Assembly (NCBI GenBank): GCA_028873695.1
Contig: JAPPNU010000001.1
Span: forward strand, 47,553 to 111,552
DNA length: 64,000 nt
Direction of reading: 5' to 3'
From: Gemmatimonadota bacterium
Lineage (GTDB): Bacteria; Latescibacterota; UBA2968; GCA-2709665
Shown here: positions 49,399-58,712 of the stretch, one piece after another
How the letters are laid out: each line of letters opens with the position of its first letter
How positions within the stretch are numbered: the stretch's first letter is position 1
The notes under the pieces: model-generated
Databases searched by the model: none
Told to the model about the DNA's origin: nothing
Seen by the model: the letters and a program-made list of their open reading frames with translations, nothing else
Translations under genes and position numbers: made by a program

Positions 49399-50574
49399 TC
49401 ACGAGGTACCCGTCCCAAACGCGCCAGCAAAGATCACAAAGTCACTGAACCCGATCGCGCCGTCGCCGTCCAGATCGAAACGCGCATCGTATCCTGCGTC
49501 GCCTTGACTCCGCCCGAATGCTGACGCGAACTGCAAAAAGTCACCGAAACCGACGGTCCCGTCACCGTCGAAGTCGGCAGTCGGAGTTCGAGGCGGATCC
49601 GGAGGCAGCAACGTGACGTACGGCGACATGTCCCACAGTTTTACAGTCGCATCGCTCGACCCGGAAGCCAGCCGCGTCCCATCCGTCGGAAGAAACGCCA
49701 CAGAATTGACCGCCCACGTATGTCCTTCAAGCGTGGCGATGTTGCGCCGTGTTTTCACGTCCCATAACTTCACGGTCTCGTCCTTCGACGCCGAAGCCAG
49801 AAGCCTGCCGTCCTGTGAAAACGCTACAGAATTGACCCAATCCGTATGGCCTTCAAACGTGGCGATTTTCTCGCGCGTCGCCACCTCCCATACCAGAACC
49901 TTGCCACTTAATGACCCGGAGGCCAGAAGCCCATCGGCCGGAGAGAACGTCACAGATGAGACCCACGTCGAATGCTCTCGCAGCGTGGCTATATTCGTAC
50001 GGGTTGAAACCTCCCACAACTTCACGGTAAGATCCCCCGACCCCGAAGCCAGAAGCCTGCCGTCCGGTGAAAACGCCACAGAAGAAACGCCGATTATATG
50101 CCCTTCAAGTGTAGCGACATTTGTGCGTGTCGCCACCTCCCATAACTTTACCGTTCTATCGTCAGATCCGGAAGCGAGGATCTTGCCATCCGGTGAAAAC
50201 GCCACCGAGGATACCAAGGACGAATGCCCTTCGAGCGTGGCGACATTTGTGCGCGTCGCCACCTCCCACAGCTTCACCGTGTCATCAAATGACCCGGAGG
50301 CGAGGGTCTTGCCATCCGGTGAAAACGCCACAGAATTGACCCAATCCGTGTGTCCTTCAAGCGTGGCGACGTTTACGTGCGTCGACAGGTCCCAGAGCTT
50401 TACCGATTCGCCACGCGTGCGCACTCCGGATGCCAGCAGTGTACCATCGGGAGAAAACGCGACTGATTCGACAGCGCCGGTATGTCCTTCCAGGGTGATC
50501 TGAGCGAAGCCTTGCCGCACGAATAGAACCGAAACCAGGCAGGCGACAAGGCTGAAAACAGCGTTATTTCCCAT
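49399..50574 (-). CDS. WD40-dockerin secreted protein
   Basis: A 391-residue protein: signal peptide (MGNNAVFSLVACLVSVLFVRQGFA), then seven to eight nearly identical WD40 repeats (SVAFSPDGKTLASGSFDDTV, TRTNVATLEGH), enough for one closed propeller, and a dockerin-like tail (DFDGDGTVGFGDF, DLDGDGAIGFSDF). It has no protease domain. The extreme similarity of its repeats points to recent expansion. As a pure binding module on the complex it would contribute adhesion only. The ATG follows a GGTAAAAC region, with a weak site. Confidence 0.85.
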   Translation of the reverse strand: MGNNAVFSLVACLVSVLFVRQGFAQITLEGHTGAVESVAFSPDGTLLASGVRTRGESVKLWDLSTHVNVATLEGHTDWVNSVAFSPDGKTLASGSFDDTVKLWEVATRTNVATLEGHSSLVSSVAFSPDGKILASGSDDRTVKLWEVATRTNVATLEGHIIGVSSVAFSPDGRLLASGSGDLTVKLWEVSTRTNIATLREHSTWVSSVTFSPADGLLASGSLSGKVLVWEVATREKIATFEGHTDWVNSVAFSQDGRLLASASKDETVKLWDVKTRRNIATLEGHTWAVNSVAFLPTDGTRLASGSSDATVKLWDMSPYVTLLPPDPPRTPTADFDGDGTVGFGDFLQFASAFGRSQGDAGYDARFDLDGDGAIGFSDFVIFAGAFGTGTS

Positions 50575-50662
50575 TTGTTTTACCTCACTCTAAAAAATGT
50601 TGAAGGGTGACAGGGTAACCCACTCACAGACCACGACCATTAACCTGGATGTGGTTTCGTGT

Positions 50663-52027
50663 CTACGTACCGAACGCATCCACGAACTTGAAGAAGTCCG
50701 CGAAATCCACGATGCCGCTGCCATCCAGGTCGAACTTGGGGTTTGTGCTGCCGTACGCGTCTGCAAACAGGAAAAAGTCCACGAAATCCGTGCGACCGTC
50801 GCCGTTGAAGTCGGTTGAGGCCTGACTTTGACCTTGTACCAGCGGGGTTCCGTTACGTACGGCCGACCACGATCCGGGTCCCCTGTTGGTGACCGCACGC
50901 AACTGCAGGTCGTACCCGGCGCCGCCGGACAACCCGGTCACCTCGTAGTACAGCGTGCCGGAACCGGTTGTCCGAACGTACCGCAATACGGTCCAACTGG
51001 CCTCGGCCTTGTCCGGGGCGTCGCTGCGAATGTAGCGAACGTCGTAGCCGGTAATGACCACTGTGCCGGTTTCGATCGGAGGTACGCGCCACGACAAAGT
51101 GAGCGAGCCGGTACCGGCTGTCACCGAAAGGATGGCCGGCGCGTCCGTGCGGAGCGTGAGGTTATAGGCATACAGCTTCTTGTCCACGTCGTCGGCCACC
51201 CACATCGTCGTGCCGTTCGACCAGATCCCGACAGGGTGGCTGTTCCCCGCGGCATTCAGCGAATTGACGTCGAGAAAGGGGCTCCGCCCATAGTGCGTCA
51301 GATTGTAGGCATAGATCTTCGCGTCGGCGTAGTCCGCCACCCACATCGTCTTGCCGTCGGACCAGATGCCCTGCGGGTGGTTGTTCCCGGCGAACCCAAG
51401 CGCACTGACGTCCTTGCCGAGATCTGCAACCTCGAGTTCCATGTCATAGGCATACAGCCTGGCATCCGTGTAATCGGCCACCCACATGGTCGTGTCGTTC
51501 GACCAGATACCCTCAGGGTTGTCGTTTCCGTTTCGCTCCAGCAAGTTAATGTCTTTGTCTGCGTTCCGGGCTCCTGTCGACATATCGTAGGCATAGACTT
51601 TCTCTCCGAACCACGGATCGTCTGCCACCCACATCGTCGCTCCGTCGGACCAGATGCCCTCGGGGTTGCGGTTTCCAGCGGCCGCCAGCGTATCGAAATC
51701 CTTGTCGGCGGCGCGCGCGCCGGAAGCCAGGTCGTAGGCATACAGCTTCTGGTCAGCTTTGTCTGCCACCCACATTGTCGTGCCGTCCGACCAGATGCCC
51801 TCAGGGTCGTTGTTTCCGGCGGCCGCCAACCCGTCGATATCCTTACCGGCGTCCCGGGCGCAGCACTCCCCTCCGAAGATTTCCTGTATCGAACGCAACT
51901 TCGCGTCCTCCTGACCGCCGACCGGCAGGTCGTTGCCTGTTTCCGGATGGATCACTGAAGTGGACATGACCGCAAGAACAGAGGCGAAGAGCCCAATTTC
52001 GAGCTTTCTGCTTCTCACAAATGGCAT
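50663..52027 (-). CDS. GIWSDG-propeller-FN3-dockerin secreted protein
   Basis: A 454-residue protein from the ATG at 52027 (AGGAA 9 nt upstream). Signal peptide, a short N-terminal motif ECCARDAGKDI, then five repeats with NPEGIWSDGTTMWVAD and KLYAYD, about 46 residues each, most likely one beta-propeller unrelated to WD40. An FN3 domain (about 310-400; LSWRVPP, YDVRYIRSDAPDKAEA) and a type B dockerin-like tail (DFNGDGRTDFVDF, DLDGSGIVDFADF) follow. The long upstream frame is not coding. Role probably adhesion or carbohydrate binding. Confidence 0.8.
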   Translation of the reverse strand: MPFVRSRKLEIGLFASVLAVMSTSVIHPETGNDLPVGGQEDAKLRSIQEIFGGECCARDAGKDIDGLAAAGNNDPEGIWSDGTTMWVADKADQKLYAYDLASGARAADKDFDTLAAAGNRNPEGIWSDGATMWVADDPWFGEKVYAYDMSTGARNADKDINLLERNGNDNPEGIWSNDTTMWVADYTDARLYAYDMELEVADLGKDVSALGFAGNNHPQGIWSDGKTMWVADYADAKIYAYNLTHYGRSPFLDVNSLNAAGNSHPVGIWSNGTTMWVADDVDKKLYAYNLTLRTDAPAILSVTAGTGSLTLSWRVPPIETGTVVITGYDVRYIRSDAPDKAEASWTVLRYVRTTGSGTLYYEVTGLSGGAGYDLQLRAVTNRGPGSWSAVRNGTPLVQGQSQASTDFNGDGRTDFVDFFLFADAYGSTNPKFDLDGSGIVDFADFFKFVDAFGT

Positions 52028-52148
52028 TCTTTGGACTTCCTGCAATACAGACCGCGACCACCTGAGCCGGTTCCGGTTGCCCGACTCTCGAACGGATTCG
52101 GAGGGCTTCGAACCGGACAGTGTCCATCGACGACGGTGCCCTAATCGC

Positions 52149-52298
52149 CTACGCGCCAAACGCATCCACAAACTTGAAGAAGTCCGCGAAATCCACCGTG
52201 CCGTTGCCGTCCAGGTCGAATTTGGCGTTTGTGCTTCCGTACGCGTCCGCAAAAAGGAAGAAATCCACGAAATCAGTCCGTCCGTCGCCGTTGAAATC
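52149..52298 (-). repeat. Type B dockerin-coding DNA block (one of five)
   Basis: This 150-bp block recurs at the 3' ends of five genes in direct orientation: 50663-50812, 52149-52298, 58713-58862, 62208-62357 and 63467-63616. I estimate 85-90% identity by eye at DNA level, including third codon positions, which exceeds what protein constraint requires. Confidence 0.75.
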
Positions 52299-55200
52299 AG
52301 TCGAGGCTTGCCCTCCGGTTACGCCACTGCCGAATATTTCGAGAGGCAGATCGGAGGACTTGACAAGCGCGTATCCGAAATGGCCATTGGGCAGCCCCGG
52401 TAACGTGCCGATATTGACGGTAACTGCCGCCGTCGTGCCGGAGGTGCGGGTCACGGTCAGTGGCTGGCTCTCGGCGCTACCCGTGGAAATCGCGACAGTC
52501 GTGGCGCCGCCACTGATGCTGCCGTTGGTGACGGAGAGCGGCAGGACGATGTCAAACGGAGCGCCGGTCGGCGCCACCGCCTTGACCTGATTCGCGCCAA
52601 CCTTCTCCAGGGACACGGAAAGTGGCAGGGGGTCAGCCGAGTTGCCTTGCAAGTGGAGCGACGTGAGCCTCGTCACCCCTTCAAACAGCCCATTGGGCAA
52701 TGTCGTTAGTTCATTGTTGTACAGAGAGATTCTTTGCAGAGAGGATAATCCATCAAACGCGTTCTCAGGCAGACTGGTTAGCCCATTATCCTGCATGTTG
52801 AGAAATTTCAGCGAAGACAACCCGTCGAACAAATCTTCAGGCAGGCTGGTCAGTGAATAATTGTTATTCAGGTAGAGTGTTGTCATCGAGGATAACCCGC
52901 CGAAATCTCCGCTTTTCAGCACGCTGATTGATTTGTATCCCAGATTGAGGCTCAAGATTTGTGCGAGATGTGCATCAGTCACGTCGTCGGCAGAATTCAA
53001 TCCGGCGGATGCTACGATCGCATCACGCACCTGAGGAGTGCGGGCGCTGACGGAGATTGCTTTCCATTCGCTTTCAGGAGCCAGTGTCATCTTCAACGGA
53101 ACGCTCTCGCCCTTATTCCAGGAAACACGCCAACTCAAATGTCTTATCTCGTGATCTCTATTGGCGCCGACGATGTTATAATACCCATCTCCGAGGTTAA
53201 ACACCTTTTCATCAACGCCCTCACCCACGTGAAAATTGAATTTGGTCCGAGTTGCCAGGTTGAAAATGGTGCCGCCCCCGTCTGAAGCAAAGGAAACGTT
53301 CAATCTTCCCGCATTGCTGCTTCTGAAAATCAGACTGAAACGGTACGTATGACCTTCAAAGGTGAAATCCCGATCGGAGAGTGAATCACCGGATAGAGTA
53401 GAGCGGGAACTCCACCCCTTTCCATGCTCGTTGTCGCCCACGGTCATCGTGGCAGACCAGATCACAATAGTCCCTTCGGTCACCAGGAGCGGGAGGTCGG
53501 TGGTCTTGACGAGAGCATAGCCGGAATGGTTTGCGGGCAACGCCGGCAGAGTGCCGATGTCCACGGCAGCGGCGAAAGTCGTTCCTGGTGTACGCGTCAC
53601 GGAGAGCGTATCGCTTTCGAGGCTGCCAGCGGGAATTGTGATCGTTGTTGCGCCGCCGTCGATGTTACCGTTCGTGACAGTAAGCGGCAGAACAATCTCG
53701 AACGGCGCGCCGGCAGGCGCCACGGCCTTGAAATGTCCTTCTCCGGTTTTTTCCAGAGACACGTTGAGCGGCAGGGGGTCAACCGCGTTGGCACCGAGGG
53801 AAAGCCTGGTCAGCCCGGTCAGTCCTGCGAAGATGCTGTCGGGCAGCGCAGTCAGCCGGTTGCCGATCATGCGCAGATCCGCCAGCGCGGTCAGTCCGTC
53901 AAGGAGGCCCGACGGCAGTGTCGTCAATTGATTGAGGCCGAAGCGGAGCGTCTGCAGAGACGTAAGACCGGAGAAAATGTCCTCCGGCAGGCTGGTGAGT
54001 TGGTTGCCGAACAATAAGAGTTCCTCCAAACTTGTGAGCCCATCGAAGTCTCCTGAATTCAATGATGTAATACCTCTGTCGTTGAGGTAAAGTGCGGTAA
54101 CTCCATCAAGGTGGGTCGCAGTGACTTCCGCAAAGCTCGAGACGTTGGGGTCGTTTAGACGGACAACGCCGAGAATCGCTTCTCGCACCTGCGACGTGCG
54201 CTGGCCGACCGGAGCAATGGGCTTTGTCCACTCTGACACGTCCCAAAATTTGATCTGCCTGCTATTCGGTCTCGCATCATTGCCGATGAGCATTCTTCCG
54301 TCCGGAGAAAACACCATGCGCCGCACGCCACCCGGGCCACCCGAGATGGACGTCAGGAGTTCACCCTTCGATACGTCCCAAAGTTCAATCAGACCGAAGG
54401 CCGTCACTGCAAGAATGGTACCATCCGGCGAAAACACCGGATATGCACGATTGTAGTCTCGCATATCGTTCACGGCGCCTGTCTGTGCTCCTGTGGCCAG
54501 ATCCCAGAGCTTAACTGCCCATGAAATGGGTGATGCGACAAGTGTCCCGTCCTTTGAAACCGCAACGTGTCCTTTTGCTCCTGTCTCTATGGTCGAAATC
54601 TGGGTTCTTGTGGACACGTTCCAAAGCCTGACAGTGCCGTAAACAGATACGGAAGCAAGCTTCCCGTCGCGCACAAAGGCTGTCTTTGCTACTCTTTCTG
54701 TATGCCCTTCAAGGGTACCGTCGTTTGTCCAATTCGCGACGTTCCACAACTTTACCGTACGGTCGAATGATCCCGAAGCGAGCATTGAACCATCCGAGGA
54801 GAAATCCAAAGACGCCACCTGATCAGCGTGTCCTGCCAGCGTCGCGACCTCTGTTTCACTGGTCACGTTCCACACTTTGATCGTGCCTTCTTTCGATCCC
54901 GCGGCGAGCAGTGTACCGTCGGGCGAGAAGGCTACCGTCGGGATCGTGTTGGCCGAATGGCGAAAGGTGGTTATCGTCTCCCTTTTCGTAGCATCAAGCA
55001 ACTCCACTCGCCCTGATTCGCCTATTGCCAGAAATGCGCCGTCCGGGGAAAACGCGAAGTCGCCGATGTCGTAGAAATTCGGCCTCTCGAGTGTGGCGAT
55101 GTGTTGTGGCGAGTGTCCCGCCTCGAGCGTAAATGACTTAAGACTCACGGTGCTGGTTCTATTCCCGGCTGTATCGACTGCCACGACATAGATCGGATGC

Positions 55201-56222
55201 GGGACCGTATTGGAGAGCGTCGTATGAGCCTCAGGGCTGGTGCCGACGTTGTCGGACGGGAGCCTGCCGTCGAATTCGAACTCAACGACTGTATCGGTTT
55301 CACCCGACAATCCGTCACACGCTTTCACTTCAGGCGTGCCACCCAGGAAGGGATTTTTGGGGCGAACGAAGAGGATGACCTGGTGAAGTCCGTCAACGTC
55401 CCGAACTCTCAGTTGGACGGGTGTACTCACTGATCCAAAGGGATATTCGGATGAAACGAGTTCAACGGTGGGAGGCGATGCGTTTTCGAGCGGTACGTCG
55501 GCGTTGAAGTACGGATGAACGGACAGAAATTCGGCGGCGCACGCGGACAGTTTGGCAGACGATCGGTCCGCGCGCCCGTACGACATTATGTACTCGTTGT
55601 CGCGGAAGTCATGGTGCAGGCCGAACGAATGGCCCAGTTCGTGGGCGGCGGCAAACCAGTTCCAGTCGCCGTATATTATCGCCCATCCGCTGTCCTTCGC
55701 GCCTGTTCCGCGCCCGTGGGCTGAACTCGCGCTGACGTCCATGACGATCAGCACGATGTTCTTCGAGTTGTCGAATGCACGTCCAATCTCGCCTTCAGTA
55801 TATCCCCGGCGGCTGTAGTGGCTGTCAGCGTGGTCGCCGTCCACGCGGTGGACAATCGGAACGCCCTGGTCATCTGTTTCAATCCGAATCGTTGTGTTTC
55901 CGTGTCCATGGGCTTCCATCTGCCCGGCAAAGAAAGTCTGAAGATCGAGGATCCCCGCTTTCATCGAATCCACGACTTCGGTGCGATACGGCCGGTCGTT
56001 CGGCAGGAAGTAGAAGAGCCGCACGGTGCGAGGCTCGCCGACGTTCAGGTTGGACGCCCACTTACCCGCGGGTTGGGGCGCATCGGTCCGCCTCCGTTCT
56101 GGATCGACAGGCAGGCAGAAATGTACGCTGTCGGCGGGCACCGAAGATGCATAGCCCTCTGACGGCGGCGGGAGAAGGACAGCCAGAACTGGCAGAATTG
56201 CGATATACAAGATTGTCTTCAC
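52149..56222 (-). CDS. Metzincin-WD40-LRR-LRR-dockerin secreted protein
   Basis: A 1357-residue protein from a GTG at 56222 (GGAGG 8 nt upstream; the longer frame to 56297 is less likely). Signal peptide (about 1-25), metzincin with HELGHSFGLHHD (194-205) and YIMSYG, WD40 repeats (about 370-660), a first leucine-rich repeat block (about 700-790; SLEELLLFGNQLTSLPEDIF), a region of unknown fold (about 900-1060), a second LRR block (about 1110-1210) and a type B dockerin-like tail (DFNGDGRTDFVDF). The sole family member with LRRs plus metzincin. The unknown region contains HTYRFSLIFRSSNAGRLNVS, beta-rich. Confidence 0.8.
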   Translation of the reverse strand: MKTILYIAILPVLAVLLPPPSEGYASSVPADSVHFCLPVDPERRRTDAPQPAGKWASNLNVGEPRTVRLFYFLPNDRPYRTEVVDSMKAGILDLQTFFAGQMEAHGHGNTTIRIETDDQGVPIVHRVDGDHADSHYSRRGYTEGEIGRAFDNSKNIVLIVMDVSASSAHGRGTGAKDSGWAIIYGDWNWFAAAHELGHSFGLHHDFRDNEYIMSYGRADRSSAKLSACAAEFLSVHPYFNADVPLENASPPTVELVSSEYPFGSVSTPVQLRVRDVDGLHQVILFVRPKNPFLGGTPEVKACDGLSGETDTVVEFEFDGRLPSDNVGTSPEAHTTLSNTVPHPIYVVAVDTAGNRTSTVSLKSFTLEAGHSPQHIATLERPNFYDIGDFAFSPDGAFLAIGESGRVELLDATKRETITTFRHSANTIPTVAFSPDGTLLAAGSKEGTIKVWNVTSETEVATLAGHADQVASLDFSSDGSMLASGSFDRTVKLWNVANWTNDGTLEGHTERVAKTAFVRDGKLASVSVYGTVRLWNVSTRTQISTIETGAKGHVAVSKDGTLVASPISWAVKLWDLATGAQTGAVNDMRDYNRAYPVFSPDGTILAVTAFGLIELWDVSKGELLTSISGGPGGVRRMVFSPDGRMLIGNDARPNSRQIKFWDVSEWTKPIAPVGQRTSQVREAILGVVRLNDPNVSSFAEVTATHLDGVTALYLNDRGITSLNSGDFDGLTSLEELLLFGNQLTSLPEDIFSGLTSLQTLRFGLNQLTTLPSGLLDGLTALADLRMIGNRLTALPDSIFAGLTGLTRLSLGANAVDPLPLNVSLEKTGEGHFKAVAPAGAPFEIVLPLTVTNGNIDGGATTITIPAGSLESDTLSVTRTPGTTFAAAVDIGTLPALPANHSGYALVKTTDLPLLVTEGTIVIWSATMTVGDNEHGKGWSSRSTLSGDSLSDRDFTFEGHTYRFSLIFRSSNAGRLNVSFASDGGGTIFNLATRTKFNFHVGEGVDEKVFNLGDGYYNIVGANRDHEIRHLSWRVSWNKGESVPLKMTLAPESEWKAISVSARTPQVRDAIVASAGLNSADDVTDAHLAQILSLNLGYKSISVLKSGDFGGLSSMTTLYLNNNYSLTSLPEDLFDGLSSLKFLNMQDNGLTSLPENAFDGLSSLQRISLYNNELTTLPNGLFEGVTRLTSLHLQGNSADPLPLSVSLEKVGANQVKAVAPTGAPFDIVLPLSVTNGSISGGATTVAISTGSAESQPLTVTRTSGTTAAVTVNIGTLPGLPNGHFGYALVKSSDLPLEIFGSGVTGGQASTDFNGDGRTDFVDFFLFADAYGSTNAKFDLDGNGTVDFADFFKFVDAFGA

Positions 56223-56293
56223 GTCAGGAGCCTCCGATGGTGACGTCCGCTCCCGGTTGAATCCACGCGCCGAAGGCGCATTTCTCAATGCGG

Positions 56294-58645
56294 TCATTCA
56301 TGTCTTCCCAGGACGTCGACGATGCGCCCTTTCTCATCGACCACATAGATCGGTCCCTCCGCGATGCAGTCCCCCCAGTGCATCAGATGCTCCGCGACGG
56401 GCTTGGCGCTTGCGGGGGCGGGCAGCCTGTATTCGTCGGCCTGGCCGACGTCGACCTGGTAGCCGTGGTCGGCCAGCGACTGAATGGTAATCCTGCTCAA
56501 GGCAACGGACCCTGCGAGGTCCGTCCTGAAGGTTGCTGTCATCAGTTCGTCGCCGAACACCGACCCTCTCCAATGACTGCTGTCGCTCTCTGCAGGTACC
56601 TTTGGGCCACTGTAGTTCAGGCCTCCCGCATCGTCGAAGGCTCGAATCGCACGTGGGCCGGTGAAATACACATCGCGCTCTCCGCGAACAAGGTCCAGTG
56701 TTTCCCATACCGTCCCAAACCCGAGCACGTGCCCCATCTCATGCAGTATTACGCCCGACAGAAGGGTCTCAGACATCCACTCCAGGTCGTCCCCGTCGAT
56801 TGCTATCGCACCGATCTTCGTAACCAGGGTACCCTGATTTCGATTTCTTCTGACAATGCGCGTTCCGCCTCTTCCAAGCGTGCCCCTGGCGCCGTCGATA
56901 TCCCCTATGCCAACGAAAATCCGCAGGTCATCCACAGTATCGTCGACGAATATTCGTGCTCCCAGAAGATCGTCCCATCGGTCGATCGGTCTGTCCGAGA
57001 AATCGCTGTCCGGAATGTCTCCGGTGATAATGGACATCCATCGTGCGGCAGCCTTATGGAACAGTGCCTTCTGGGACGCGTTGTATCCGCCGCGGGAGGC
57101 GCTTTCAACGAAAACGACCTCGATTCGGAAAGGTGACGGTGCGACGGTAACAGACACGCCGCGAGAGCAGTTGTTTCCGGTGTCGGATTCACCCGTAACC
57201 GCATCCACACAGGCGCCGTAGTAGTATACGCCGGCGGACGATGGCGCCGTCAAACCAATCGACGCGTCACGGGTTCCTGATGCCGCAAGCTCCCGCAACG
57301 TAACCGTGCCAACTTCCGTATCGTTCGTGGAAATCGTCGCATTCGGCGAGCTGTAATAGCGTAGCGACGTCGAGCCCGCCGGCCCATCGCCCCGGTTCCG
57401 CACGGTCACGTCGAGCGTGAAGGGTTGCCCTGGCGTCGGGGCGTTGTCGCTCACCGTGAGCGCGGCGATCACCAGATCCGGGCTGGCTCCGCCCGAACTC
57501 GGGATCTCCCTGCCGAAATTCCGGGCAAAAATCAGAAAATCGGAGAATCCGATCCGTCCGTCTCCATCCAGATCGAAACGCGCGTCAAACCCCGAGTCTC
57601 CCTGTTGTTCGCCGAATCTCGACGCAAATTGCACAAAGTCGGAAAAGCCGACGGTCCCGTCGCCGTCGAAGTCCGGAGAAGCAATCGCATTGAACGTGAT
57701 CGCGTTCCTTGTCGAAAGCACCTCCCTTGACGTGGTATTCTCGGCGAGCGTAACCGTCTCGATGCCGATGGAGAATTCCCGGCCCGTTACATCCGCAATC
57801 GTCTCGAATTCGGCGCGCGCAAGAAAACCGGAGGGCGCCAGCGTAACCGGTACACCGGACGCGAAGTTAATGCCGACGGACCCTTCCGGAAGCGTTAACG
57901 GAAACGCGCTGTTCTCGGCATTGACGAAGGCCAGAAGCGAAGCGTCAAAGTCGAATTTGAGGATCATTCCAACCAGGGGTGTTCTCACACTTGCAGCGAA
58001 GACCTCCATCGCGACGGTTGTTCCCGTTCCGGCGACAGTACCCGACGTGACGCGATCGTCAACCTGATTGCCCGCCCCGCCGCCGGGTATGAGATCAAGC
58101 GACAGAACATCGCTGCCATCGGCGCCGGAAGGCGCGGCATTGAACGTGATCACTCGTGTCGTCACGAGTACGTCGCTGGACGTCGTGCTTTCGGCAAGCG
58201 TGACCGTATCAAACCCGATGGAAAACTCCCTGCCGGTTACGTCGGCAATTGTTTCAAACTCGGCGCGCGCAAGAAAACCGGAAGGCGACAGCGTAACCGG
58301 TGTACCGGACGCGAAGTTGGCGCCGATGGATCCTTCAGGAAGCGTTAGCGCAAACGCGCTGTTCTCGGCCCTGACGAAGGAGACAAGCGAAGCATCGAAG
58401 TCGAACTTCAGAACAAATCCGATCAGCGAGGTCGTCACGCCCGTGGCGAAGACCTCGATGGCGATGGTCTGTCCGTCTCCTGAAGCCGTTCCGTGAATGA
58501 CGCCGTCGTCCGCCCGGTTGCCCCCGCCGCCATCGGCAATCAGATCGAGTGAGACCGCATTCGCATTGGGTCCGGCGATGGCCTGACCGGCAATGGCCAG
58601 CGACACAATCGCCACGAGAGCCAATGGAAGCCGTCCTGGAGACAT
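56294..58645 (-). CDS. Cohesin-like tandem-dockerin-CARDB-leishmanolysin-like secreted protein
   Basis: A 783-residue protein from the ATG at 58645 (GGAG 8 nt upstream). Signal peptide (about 1-25). Two tandem modules (about 31-169 and 180-319), near-identical, carry IEVFATGV--SLIGFVLKFDFDASLVSF and FLARAEFETIADVTGREFSI, the strand pattern of a cohesin/CBM-like fold. Then a dockerin-like module (325-378), a CARDB domain (about 388-502), and a leishmanolysin-like protease with HEMGHVLGFGTVWE (635-648) and third-ligand HW plus Met-turn DELMT (691-703). Having both cohesin-like and dockerin-like parts makes it the best candidate scaffold. Cohesin identity is by fold pattern only. Confidence 0.75.
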   Translation of the reverse strand: MSPGRLPLALVAIVSLAIAGQAIAGPNANAVSLDLIADGGGGNRADDGVIHGTASGDGQTIAIEVFATGVTTSLIGFVLKFDFDASLVSFVRAENSAFALTLPEGSIGANFASGTPVTLSPSGFLARAEFETIADVTGREFSIGFDTVTLAESTTSSDVLVTTRVITFNAAPSGADGSDVLSLDLIPGGGAGNQVDDRVTSGTVAGTGTTVAMEVFAASVRTPLVGMILKFDFDASLLAFVNAENSAFPLTLPEGSVGINFASGVPVTLAPSGFLARAEFETIADVTGREFSIGIETVTLAENTTSREVLSTRNAITFNAIASPDFDGDGTVGFSDFVQFASRFGEQQGDSGFDARFDLDGDGRIGFSDFLIFARNFGREIPSSGGASPDLVIAALTVSDNAPTPGQPFTLDVTVRNRGDGPAGSTSLRYYSSPNATISTNDTEVGTVTLRELAASGTRDASIGLTAPSSAGVYYYGACVDAVTGESDTGNNCSRGVSVTVAPSPFRIEVVFVESASRGGYNASQKALFHKAAARWMSIITGDIPDSDFSDRPIDRWDDLLGARIFVDDTVDDLRIFVGIGDIDGARGTLGRGGTRIVRRNRNQGTLVTKIGAIAIDGDDLEWMSETLLSGVILHEMGHVLGFGTVWETLDLVRGERDVYFTGPRAIRAFDDAGGLNYSGPKVPAESDSSHWRGSVFGDELMTATFRTDLAGSVALSRITIQSLADHGYQVDVGQADEYRLPAPASAKPVAEHLMHWGDCIAEGPIYVVDEKGRIVDVLGRHE

Positions 58646-58712
58646 GAACGATACTCCAATACAGCTTGTTTGTCGCCCGTTCAGAATCGAATGGAAAATC
58701 GGATGACGCAGC

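Noticed and set aside
35110-50574. Repetitive DNA that might be mistaken for a CRISPR array
   Set aside because: The periodic repeats are WD40 codons in frame within long genes; there are no constant short repeats with unrelated spacers and no cas gene.
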